Source: Holothuria scabra
Lineage: Eukaryota; Echinodermata; Holothuroidea; Aspidochirotida; Holothuriidae
Length of the DNA: 64,000 bases
Direction: 5' to 3'
Assembly: GCA_037179385.1 (NCBI GenBank)
Contig: CM074193.1
Location: 6,965,547-7,029,546 of the forward strand
The translations under genes were made by a program, and so were the position numbers. Positions 55,701-64,000 of the stretch are shown here, piece after piece; the stretch's first letter is position 1, and each line of letters starts with the position of its first letter. A model generated the notes under the pieces. It made no database searches, was not told the origin of the DNA, and was given only the letters and a program-made list of their open reading frames with translations.

Positions 55701-58700
55701 ACAATTTTCAGAAAAATTCATGGTTTTCCTTTGGGCAACCATTTCACTAATTTTACAGTAGCTGTCCAAAAGTAAAATTTGGTTGTCTAAAACAAAGCAG
55801 TTATTGTGTTTATGTACCTATAGTCTTGAAGAATAAAAAGATGTGATTTTTGAGAGACAGAAACACTTGAAGTTTGAAATATGGTGTGAAGAAAAAGTCA
55901 AAAGAGTTGGTCAGTCAGCAGTATTCGTTTTCAGTCCTAGAGAAAAATGGTTGTCCATCCGACAACCAACCTTTGAATTTTGGTTGCCCATATGAAATTT
56001 TAGTTGTCCAGGACCATCAGACAACCACGAAATTCGAACCCTGAACAATGATCACAATTTGTCAAAGACTGATTTTGTGGAGCTAATACATGAATTTACA
56101 AGTTCACTGACATTCACATGACCTTTTCACAGAGTTCAAAGGAGTGAAAACTTAATGCCAGAGATTGTGTGAACAAGTATGATCAAGTCCAAGGCTGGAA
56201 AAATATTTCTTTTTTTTTATTTCCCATCCAAAGTAGGTAAATTTCCCTCAATTCCATTTGTATTTTTAAGTACAAAACATGAAAACTTCCCTCCAGTAGA
56301 CAAAATTTCCTTCCAAATTCGAGAATTTCCCAGAGAGCAGCTTTTCTTAGCTTCCAAACTTTTTCCACTCATAATCAGTTCATGAAATCATTCCATACAC
56401 CATGGTATGCAAAGATTAAAATAAGGGTTCAAGGTCATTACAGGATTCGGTATCTCAGAGGGGTACTTATTCCAAGCATTTTGGTGAAATTTGCATTGAA
56501 ATCCGATGTGTAGTTCTCAAGATATAAGCACGTAAAGTTTCACATTTTCAACAAAAAGTGAACTTGAAGCAAGCACATATGACATCATGTCCCCACATTA
56601 GTGAACAGTCTTTTGTTTTTCTTTACACTTTAGAGTTAATTTTCTCCTCAAAAAATCCACATTATTAAAATGTGATTGCCTAAGGGACATGAGAACTATA
56701 CAAACTTTGCATCGCCCACAGGGAGGTCCTATTCCAGTTAAATCCAAGGTCAACACAACAGTCTAATAAAACAAAGGGAAACAGAGAATTCCTTGTCAAT
56801 GTGAAGAAGTGATATATAAGCTCTGCTGCCCTCAAACTCACTTTGGAACACAAATCTACTGACTTCATTTACTGATATCTCAAGAACTACATGTCAGATA
56901 TTTGAATGGAACTTTTACCATACTATGTAGTTTTGGTTCCTCTTTCACATATGAAAATTAAATTTTTGCTTAAACCTTCCCTTTAATGTTAACAAGATGA
57001 AAAATTTGTAAGAGTCAAAAATCTTGAAAGATGGCTCACGAAAAAATAGAAATAGAAAGTTTGTTTCTCAACAAAAAACAGCACAATGTGATGTCATTCT
57101 ACAGTACCTCCACTTCATTTAAATTTTGCTCACATTTGAGGATTGCTCTATGAGCTTTAGGAGATTGAAATATTTGGAAGTGTCTTCATGGCAAATAGAT
57201 GGGAAATTCATATATTGAATTTAGAGGCGTGCGAGAGCATTGCACACCATCACTCGCCTCATACAGTAGCACTTTGAACTGTGGTTTTTTGCACAACTAG
57301 ATGAAAAACGCGAGTTCATATAATCTATTCAAGTTAAATAAAACAGCATACCTACAACACCCCTTAATTCCTGAGTGTGATTTTTAGCGCACCTGGAAAA
57401 ACTGCAACTCAAGGCCCAGCAAATTGTAGTGACTTTACAAAATATAATCAACAGGAAGGGGAAAGGCACAGTGGTGTAATTTGGACACTGGAGTGTGAAC
57501 TGAACCACTGTCATTATTCCACCATGGAAGAAAGGAGCATTTTCCTTGAATGTATGTGCCACTGATAGCTTACTTAAACTCATGTTTGCATTTGCAATCA
57601 ATGAGATTATTGAAATGATTTCCCCAATTCTGCGTAAATTTTATTTGAAGGCTGTTAACATGAACTGTTCAGAGTTGAAAATTGTTGGTGTTTCACTCAA
57701 AAAATGATGGGAAAGCATAATAATTTTGACCAAAAATTTATTCCTCTTGCACATATGATGTTTGTTACATTTCTGATACTAACTACCCCACCATTGGTAT
57801 AGGCACTTGTTGCTAAGTGTATGCTGGTAAATATTGAATATAAATCATTTTTAAATGCACAGTGCTTGCCAGCCTATGCTACTGTAGTACCAAGAGCCTG
57901 TGGTAATTGGCATGTCTCAATCCAAAACCAGGGATTCTATTAGATATTAAATAAGTACCTTCAAAATGTATACATGATTTTAGAAAATTGTTTTGTCAAT
58001 ATTCACCCTGATACCTGAACCTGATACTTCAACCTGAAATACCATGCTAGACCTATATTTTTATATTAATTGTAAATATCACCATAATCACAACGAGTAT
58101 TAAAATATTAATTGCTGAGATCATTCATCTCCATGTTATGAGGACTCTAATTGCACCTCTTGCAATTGCCATGTCTCTGCACAGTTAAATTTGTGATGTT
58201 GATATTTGATGAGGAAAGGTGTTCAATATTTAGTAATTTATCACATTTCATTTTCATTATGTTTTTTTTAAAAGGTGGGGTACTTTTTAAAAGGTTGGGG
58301 ACTTCTAGTAGGAGAAGATTCCCCTCTTCCCCAAAAGTGAGGGGAAAACACCCCCCATTTCACTGCTGGGGCCCGTTCCACAAAGAGTTACGCACAATCT
58401 TAAGTTTGATTCACCATACTTAAGTCAACAGTAAATCATACTTAAGATCGTGAGTAACTATTTGTGGAACGGGCCCCTGGCCTTGCTCAATTTTTCCCAA
58501 AAAAGACCACAGGATAGATGAATTCACAGAAAATGTGGAAGAACCCCCTCTCCCCCCCCCCCCAAAAAAAAGTCACTACAGAAGTATCATGCTACACAAA
58601 TAACAGTTCTTTGGTGCAGTTGCTCCAGCAATGGGGGTGGAGAGCGACATTAATGGGAAGGGCAATAGAGGAAGGAGTAACAAACACTGCAGCCTAGCTG

Positions 58701-58853
58701 AATTGGCCCTGCACAAAAGTAATCAACAGTTTACGTTAGGGCCTAAATGTTACGGTATTTTACTTACCTTATATCCTTAATGCAGTGCATTTGCTGCATA
58801 ATCTGGGAGACCCTCTCCTCTTCAGGTCCACAGACTTCGGGTGCTAGAGCCAT
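49597..58853 (-). CDS. ZC4H2: ZC4H2, zinc finger C4H2 domain-containing protein, five exons
   Basis: Orthologue of ZC4H2, a nuclear protein that partners RNF220/RLIM-type ubiquitin ligases and acts in neural development in vertebrates (established). Exons on the minus strand are 58853-58768, 52106-51935, 51110-50938, 50414-50237 and 49713-49597. They sum to 726 nt, 241 aa plus stop (human about 224). All introns are GT..AG and all phases join. Residues 24-100 form the family coiled coil, with [16 protein letters not shown] and [18 protein letters not shown]. The C terminus has the zinc finger [18 protein letters not shown] then [15 protein letters not shown], and a basic tail. Cys205, Cys208, His213, Cys219 and Cys222 are present. 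The position of the other histidine in vertebrates holds Gln209. Residues 145-200 are Ser/Pro-rich and diverged. The start has a strong context (ACCATGG). Confidence 0.95.
50237..50414 (-). CDS. ZC4H2: ZC4H2 exon 4 (variable linker)
   Basis: Acceptor CCACACAG, donor GTGATG after PPMK. Residues 144-203. Starts with [13 protein letters not shown], matching the family's DYFEKQKAEW region, then a diverged Ser/Pro-rich stretch, longer than in vertebrates. Confidence 0.9.
50938..51110 (-). CDS. ZC4H2: ZC4H2 exon 3 (second half of coiled coil)
   Basis: Acceptor ATCGCTCAG, donor GTGAGT. Residues 87-144: [13 protein letters not shown], then [19 protein letters not shown], matching the family pattern EYKPLKEHVDALRMTLGLQ. 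The next codon is completed in exon 4. Confidence 0.93.
51935..52106 (-). CDS. ZC4H2: ZC4H2 exon 2 (coiled coil)
   Basis: Acceptor TTCTCTATAG, donor GTAAGT. Residues 29-86, strongly heptad-patterned and rich in Glu, Leu and Lys; ends [14 protein letters not shown]. The first base completes an arginine codon begun in exon 1. Confidence 0.95.
52491..53426. mobile_element. TIR element of 936 bp in ZC4H2 intron 1
   Basis: The left end ATATGGAACATTCCATGTCA and the right end read on the minus strand, ATATGGGTCACTCTGTGTCA, are inverted. The match continues inward through CAAATCA, GTTGCTCGACTGACTCAA (GTTGCTGGACTGATTCAA on the other side) and TTCCCAAAATATTTGTATGT, in all about 80 bp. No transposase frame. 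The superfamily and target duplication are unresolved. Confidence 0.75.
53427..55412. other. ZC4H2 intron 1, unassigned part
   Basis: AT-rich intronic sequence. TATGCAATATGCAATATGC is a short tandem repeat near 54860. No exon or transposon end was recognised. Confidence 0.45.
55413..55650. mobile_element. Foldback element with GTCTCATTRGTCCCC arrays, copy 2
   Basis: AAAAGCAAA stands directly outside both ends (55404-55412 and 55651-55659), a 9 bp duplication. The left end is GGGTCTGCTCTATAGTTCCC. The right end read on the minus strand is GGGATAATGTCTATAATCCC. Between them, six or so CTCATTRGTCCCC units are followed by inverse AATGAGACAGGG units. It is the inverse-oriented relative of 34063-34396 but lacks the telomere-like core. 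It lies in ZC4H2 intron 1. Confidence 0.8.
55720..56045. repeat. Repeat region with GGTTGTC/GACAACC motifs
   Basis: GGTTGTC and GACAACC, with variants such as GGGCAACC and GGTTGCCC, recur in both orientations from about 55734 to 56027, ending near TTCGAACCCTGAAC. It looks like part of a motif-array element, but the ends were not found. Confidence 0.35.
56185..56395 (+). repeat. Dispersed ~200 bp repeat, copy B (inverse of 437-630)
   Basis: Begins CCAAGGCTGGAAAAATATT and ends CAAACTTTTTCCACTCAT, with the same internal blocks as 437-630 read on the minus strand. It lies directly before the TTAA element, in ZC4H2 intron 1. Confidence 0.6.
56420..56982. mobile_element. TTAA-flanked MITE, copy 2
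   Basis: TTAA lies on both sides (56416-56419 and 56983-56986). Left end AATAAGGGTTCAAGGTCA, right end GCTTAAACCTTCCCT. Same family and orientation as 39536-40094, sharing blocks such as AGCATTTTGGTGAAATTTGC and CAACAAAAAGTGAACTTGAA. In ZC4H2 intron 1. Non-coding. Confidence 0.8.
56987..58368. other. ZC4H2 intron 1, unassigned part
   Basis: AT-rich intronic sequence with no recognisable exon or element ends. Short frames near 57329-57601 and 58151-58423 have no known domain. Confidence 0.45.
58369..58476. mobile_element. Palindromic MITE with GGGCCCGTTCCACAAA termini
   Basis: The left end GGGCCCGTTCCACAAAGAGT and the right end read on the minus strand, GGGCCCGTTCCACAAATAGT, form a near-perfect palindrome of 108 bp, including CTTAAG-type inner blocks. 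CTG stands outside both ends, a 3 bp duplication of the CWG type used by PIF/Harbinger elements (established). It lies about 290 bp from ZC4H2 exon 1, in intron 1. Confidence 0.8.
58768..58853 (-). CDS. ZC4H2: ZC4H2 exon 1 (start codon)
   Basis: ATG in context ATACCATGG, then 28 codons and two bases to donor [26 protein letters not shown] is longer than the vertebrate N terminus, then MHCIKDI matches the family's KLESIKEI. Intron 1 is 6.7 kb. Confidence 0.9.
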
Positions 58854-60616
58854 GGTATCACCGATGTTCCAGTGTTTGACCCGATCAAAGCTAAGTCTGC
58901 TTACGTCTACTCACTAAGCCAAAAAAACCTTGGACAATGTCAATATTCTTACTAGGCTAGTTACGCGAAAAGCTGTAACTCGTGCGTATGGTATACCGTT
59001 GTAACAGTTATTCACTGCACGGTATTTGTCAATGATCTGCTCAAAACATAGAGTAGGATAATAGGTTCCTATATCCTGCTCTATGGCTCAAAATCAAATT
59101 GTGGACACTCAGATCCACAGCATGCAATTAACTGTAGTCTGTCTGTGTTGATGTTGGCAGGATTTCATGGAAGATTGATTACGCAATACCATAGACTTTT
59201 TCATTATGCACAGAGGGGAATTTTAGAGAAGCTTAGAAAAATAATTCAAGCATTTAGAGCACGAGTGAAGAAAAAGTAAAAAATAAAATTAATTAATCTA
59301 ATTTAAAAATAATTTCAAGGTCTTGATGATTCTTTTATGATTATTAAGAGCAAATAAGTATTGTATACATGAACTATACCCTCGTTACATCTCAACCAAT
59401 ATGTGCGAATTTCGCGCGTCTCGGATATTATGAAGAAACGTAAACATTTGATCTGGGAAGTATTTTCCTGGTTAGAAAAACGACTGCACTTGGGATTGGA
59501 TTAATTTGAAAGATTTTGGTCCAGTTAAGCATCTCTCTATGCCTAGTTATTTTGCGAGCTACATCTGGTTTGACGAACAATTGCTTTGTTCATACTGTCT
59601 AACTTCTGAACTTAGAGCCAAGGGTACTGCATGGTCAATGAAGAAATCAATGCACGATTTGGTTCCAGTTTCACAGTGCTGCTAGCAAAACCCGGTAGGC
59701 CTAGCCTATATACTATACACAGTGTTGTTACTGTGAGCACACACGGTCCGATTTAAATTACAAATCCAATCCCAATACAGAAAGGTGTACCAGCATCTGT
59801 GATGGCACTGCAGCCAAACCAACAACTAACACTTGGTAAGTTATACTATAGGCCTACGCCATTCCTATTTGTATTATCTTAAAAAATGTGATGGTATTAC
59901 CTCCTGTATATGTCATCTGAGCACTGGCCCACAGTTGATAAAAGAATAAATTCATGCAACTGGATCTGGAAAAATACTGCACAACACTCCTGGTGGAGTC
60001 AAACGTGCAGGGACTCAGTGACTCAGCCAATGTAGTCTAACGTTACTCCCTCTATTGTGCTAAATGGCCCCAACGGACCCTATGAAGGAGAAACTTGCAA
60101 CAGATTTCGTCTTAGGTTTAACAACCATAAACAATTAGGCAAAGACCAGTTTCCCTGTAGCAAAGCATTTTCACCAAATCAGTCTGTCCATGATCTAGGC
60201 CTAGGCTATGATTCTTTTGGTAATTTTTCTCCTGCCAATAAATATAAACAATTCAAATTACAGACCATTCTGATGCAAGGTTGACACTTGGACAATGCTG
60301 TGGCACGCATTGGCACAACTTGAGTCATGCCAGTGTGCAAACTAGTTGTAAACTGCCTCTCCCAGCCTTTTCGGCTGCTCTTCAACAATGGCTAGAGCAG
60401 CTGCCAGGTATAGGCATCTTCTCTCTTCAGCAATGATTGTGTCTCTGGCATTCAGCATGTTGTCTCTTCCACAGCCAATCCAAAACGACCAGGGGTTGGG
60501 GAGGCCCCCTTTTTATATGTCGTGCCCACGTCAGCACAACACCGTCCGAATTGTCCAAATTTGTCGTGCCAATGCGGGAAGTGTGTAAACTACAGTGTAT
60601 GCGCAAACTATGCATG
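58854..60616. other. Upstream region of ZC4H2, nothing else recognised
   Basis: Should contain the ZC4H2 5' UTR and promoter for minus-strand transcription. No TATA box could be assigned. Plus-strand frames at 60057-60631 show no known domain. Confidence 0.4.
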
Positions 60617-63402
60617 AAGTTGGCTCCATAGTGATATTAGTAATTCTGAAATTCAGGTTCCAGGGTATAAAACTTATAGGCAGGATAGGGTTGATACTGT
60701 TGGTGGTAGAGGTGGAGGGGTCTTGCTGTATGTTAAGGACAGCATAAATTGTGTTGAAGTCACTGACAAGTTTTCTACTGGTTTTGCTAACTGCTTGTTT
60801 TGTGAACTTAGTCCAATCAATGGGGCTTCTCCTTTGGTTGTTGGCATCATTTACCGTTCACCTAACTCTGGTGCTGATAATAATCAGAATTTGCTTCAAA
60901 GTTTGAAGAATCTTTCTTCCAAGAGGGCGGTTGTGTTTGGGGATTTCAACTTTCCTGATATTGATTGGCATTTATGCACTAGCGGGCCACATGGGAGGGA
61001 GTTTCTTGGGGCGGTGTCTGATTGTTTCCTCACTCAGCATGTTCTGTTTCCCACTCGTGAGGATAATTGTTTAGATTTGGTGTTAAGTACTGATGAAAAT
61101 CTGGTCAGAAATTTGAGGAGTGGTGGTAAGGTTGGATGTAGTGACCATGACCTTATTAGTTTTGACATTTGTTGTTTCAGTAAACCTCCAAGTAGTGACA
61201 AAACTGTTCTTGACTTCAGTAAAGCTAATTTTAGTCATGCAAAAGAGGAGCTTAGCATAGATTGGGTTGCACATTTGTCTCATTTAGGTCCTGCTGAAGC
61301 TTGGAATTTTTCAGCAGTACTGTTTCTGATATTACAAAGTTATGTATACCACTCAAGAAGGCTCGGGTGAAAAGTAGGCCTATTTGGATTTCTAGGGAGG
61401 TACTCAGGGCAACTAGGAAGAAACGTAAGTGTTGGCGACGTTATAAGGCCAGCAAGGATTCTGATGACTTAAGTGCCTACAAGAGTCAAGAGGTCTTAGT
61501 TAAAAATTTGGTTAAGGACACTAAAGCTAGGTTTGAAAAAAAGTTGGCCAGTGAGGTTAAGATTAACCCAAAATCTTTCCATGCCTATGTTAGGTCTAAG
61601 CAGCATGTTAAGGAGGGGTTTGGACCTCTTCATGATGTGAATGGTTCATTAGTTAGTGATCATCAGGATATGGCTAATTTGTTAAATGATTATTTTGTAT
61701 CTGTTTTTACCAAGGAGTCATCTGTCATGGGGATTTGTAGGGGTTCTGATATCCCTTCTTCAATGAGTGACATTGTGTTCTCTGAGGAGCTGGTTCTGAA
61801 AAAATTAAAGAGTTTGAAGGCAAGTAAGGCTCCTGGGCCAGATGGGATCCATCCCGCCATCCTTCATGAATGCTCTGAGGTTTTATCAGTTCCACTATCA
61901 ATTATTTTTCAGAAATGTCTTGACTCAAATTTTGTTCCTACTGACTGGCGGGTTGCTAATGTCACTCCAATTTTTGATCGGAGCTCACCTTGTAATTACA
62001 GGCCAGTCAGTTTAACTAGTGTTGTGTGCAAAATTATGGAATCCTTAATCAAGGACTGTTTGCTAAAGCATCTCTTAGATAATGGGTTACTCAATCTAAC
62101 TCAGCATGGTTTCCTACCCAGTAGATCTTGTGTTACAAATTTGCTAAGCTTTCTTGAGGATGTTTCTTTGTCTCTCGATTCAGGTTCCAGTGTGGACGTC
62201 ATTTACCTTGACTTCCAAAAAAGCTTTGGACAAAGTACCTCTAGGTAGACTCATGGTAAAATTGCATAGGTTAGGCATCATGGGCAAGTGCGCTCAGTGG
62301 ATCAATTCGTGGCTCATTGGTAGGTCTCAGAGAGTTGTTGTCAATGGAAATTTTTCTTCCTGGAAAGAAGTCTCAAGTGGTGTACCACAAGGTTCTGTTC
62401 TTGGCCCACTTCTTTTCTTAATTTTCATAAATGATATTGATAGCTCTATCACTTCCAGTATAAGTAAGTTTGCTGATGATACAAAGCTCTATAGGAAGGT
62501 TGGAGGAAAGGATGATTCTTTATTGCTTCAGAAAGATCTGGATAGGTTATTTTCATGGTCTCAGACTTGGCAAATGTCTTTTAATGCTGATAAGTGCAAA
62601 GTCCTCCACTTTGGTTCTAAGAATCCCCACCATGATTATACTATGAATGGTACTAATTTGAACAAAGTGACTTCTGAGAAAAGACCTTGGTGTAGTTATT
62701 ACAAGAGATTTGAAGTCATCTAGGCAATGTGCAGCTACTGCTGCAAGGGCAAATAGGGTGCTTGGGTTGATCAGGAGGAATTTTAAGAGTTTTAGTAAAG
62801 AAATTGTGCTAAATTTGTATAAGCAGCTGGTTCGACCCCATCTCGACTATGCTGCACAGGCCTGGAGTCCCTTCTTTGAAAAGGACAAATTGCTTTTAGA
62901 GCAAGTTCAGAAGAGAGCTACCCGACTCATACCTGAGGTTAAAAATCTACCTTATTCCCAAAGGCTTAAGCTGCTTGGGCTTACCACTTTGGAGCTGAGA
63001 AGGATTAGGGGGACATGCTCCAGGTATACAAATTTCTATCTGAAGGGAATCCTTTGTTAGCTTGCAGTTATTTAAAGGTCCAGAGTAATCCTCGGGTTAG
63101 AGGCCATTGCAAAAAGCTTGAAAAGTCTTTTGCTAGACTTGACATTAGGAAGTTCAGTTTCTCTCATAGGGTTGTTAGTGAGTGGAATAGCCTGCCTGAG
63201 TGGGTTGTTAACTCCACATCAGTGCACCGTTTTAAGGTTAATATTGACAAGTTTTTCCATGACTGTGGTAGAATCTAATCTTTCTGGGCTCTTTAGGTGT
63301 TGGTGGTTTGCTTTGTTTTGGGGGGTTTTTGGATTACAGGGCATCTTATGGGGCCTTTACAGCCCTCCTTTGCCCTTGAACCTGTTATGTTATGTTATGT
63401 TA
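60617..63402 (+). mobile_element. CR1-like non-LTR retrotransposon, 5'-truncated, ORF2 nearly intact
   Basis: Begins inside the endonuclease at SWLHSD and reads through GGGVLLYVKDSI, VFGDFNFPDIDW and GCSDHDLISF (the GDFN and SDH motifs of the APE-type endonuclease). It then reads the polymerase motifs SKAPGPDGIHP, NYRPVSLTSVVCKIMESL, TQHGFLPSRSC, SSGVPQGSVLGPLLF and FADDTKLY, and a C-terminal RPHLDYAAQAWSPF. ORF2 is split into five frames by single-base shifts near 61310, 62222, 62675 and 63007, all at homopolymer runs, with no other stops seen. The 3' end is a TGTTA pentamer repeat. The first part of the endonuclease and ORF1 are missing. CR1/Rex1-group membership rests on motif style. Confidence 0.9.
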
Positions 63403-63586
63403 ACTCACCGTGCCAGTTCGTGTCAATGTGGACAATGAAGTGATGGACAGACATTTGTGAACTTGTTGTGAACTATGCATGAAATAGTCGTAGTGTTTTC
63501 ACTCTCAATCGTCTTGTACAGTATACACATAGCAACTGATGACTGGCCAAGTTGCCTGAAATATTTTGCCTTTAGTTTTATACCTT
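63403..63586. other. 184 bp spacer between two tail-to-tail LINEs
   Basis: Unique-looking sequence between the two pentamer tails. AACTATGCATGAA at 63471-63483 also occurs at 60606-60618, directly before the first LINE. Confidence 0.6.
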
Positions 63587-64000
63587 CATAACATAACATA
63601 ACATAACAGGTTGAAGGGCAAAGGAGGGCCAAGGCCCCATAAGATGCCTTGAAGCCCAAGCCCTAATCAAAAGTCAAACCACCAAAGCTTGACAACAGCC
63701 CCAAATCAGATTCTACCACAGCCATGGAAAAAATTGTCAGTGTTAACCTTAAAGCAGTGAACTGACGGGGAGTTTACTACCAGTCTGGTAGACAATACCA
63801 CTCGTTGACAACTCTATGGGAGAAACTAAACTTCCTAATGTCAAGCCTTGCAAAAGGCTTTTGCATTTTTTTACAGTGCCCACGCACCAGAGAATTACTT
63901 TGAACCCTTAAATAACTACAAGTCAGAAGGGGATTCCTTTCACAAAGAAACTTGTAAACCTGGAGCATGTCTCCCCTAATCCTTCTCAGCTCCAAAGTGG
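63587..64000 (-). mobile_element. Second copy of the CR1-like LINE, 3' end, running off the window
   Basis: On the minus strand it codes LRRIRGDMLQVYKFLCERNP, ARLDIRKFSFSHRVVNEW and a stop at CLPDW, where copy 1 continues. It then has the same 3' UTR and a TGTTA pentamer tail. It is diverged from copy 1 but in one frame across the place where copy 1 has lost a base. Truncated by the window edge. Confidence 0.88.

Noticed and set aside
60057..60631. Plus-strand frames of 60-75 codons upstream of the LINE
   Set aside because: No endonuclease or ORF1 motif is present. The LINE sequence becomes recognisable only at SWLHSD near 60618.
1..64000. tRNA, rRNA, tRNA-derived SINE or CRISPR array
   Set aside because: No paired A-box and B-box with a cloverleaf was found, no rRNA core was recognised, and the tandem repeats lack the regular short repeat-spacer pattern of CRISPR. 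A tRNAscan or covariance-model search would be decisive.

Overview
The window is nuclear DNA of an animal. It has spliced genes with GT/AG introns, two or more clades of non-LTR retrotransposon, many non-autonomous DNA transposons and tandem satellites. Nothing looks bacterial or organellar: no operons, no ribosome-binding sites. The repeat style and the two gene sequences suggest a marine invertebrate deuterostome, perhaps an echinoderm such as a sea cucumber. That placement is inference and not proven here.

Two host genes can be assembled exon by exon, both on the minus strand. (1) A sigma-class glutathione S-transferase resembling haematopoietic prostaglandin D synthase has six exons between 36842 and 24283; the joined exons give 224 aa. 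(2) An orthologue of ZC4H2, the C4H2 zinc-finger coiled-coil protein, has five exons between 58853 and 49597; the joined exons give 241 aa. Every splice phase closes in both genes. They share a strand but no evident function.

Layout. 0.8-3.9 kb: four units of a ~600 bp satellite, one broken by a second repeat. 3.9-5.3 kb: a GT-rich minisatellite split by a foldback element. 6.2-7.9 kb: a MITE-like element and a decayed LINE ORF1. 8.5-16.7 kb: several hAT-type elements, an array with nuclear-receptor-like half-sites, and a small foldback with a telomere-like core. 17-23 kb: dispersed repeats, an inverted AACTGGG array and a possible LTR. 24.3-36.8 kb: the GST gene, whose introns hold another half-site array, foldback elements and a 1.4 kb hAT element. 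37.6-44.3 kb: a MITE, an RTE-type reverse transcriptase fragment with a nested TTAA-flanked element, and an L2-type fragment split by a hAT element with a perfect 8 bp target duplication. 45-49.5 kb: hAT remnants and sequence that may include the ZC4H2 3' UTR. 49.6-58.9 kb: ZC4H2, with a 6.7 kb first intron full of small DNA elements. 60.6-64 kb: a nearly intact CR1-like LINE facing, tail to tail, a second copy that runs off the window.

The most unusual theme is a group of elements built from many copies of a short motif (7-16 bp), in one orientation in the left half and inverted in the right half. Unrelated motifs are used at 3.97, 6.19, 20.05, 34.06 and 55.41 kb. Two foldbacks (15.5 and 34.1 kb) also carry degenerate TTAGGG-like cores.
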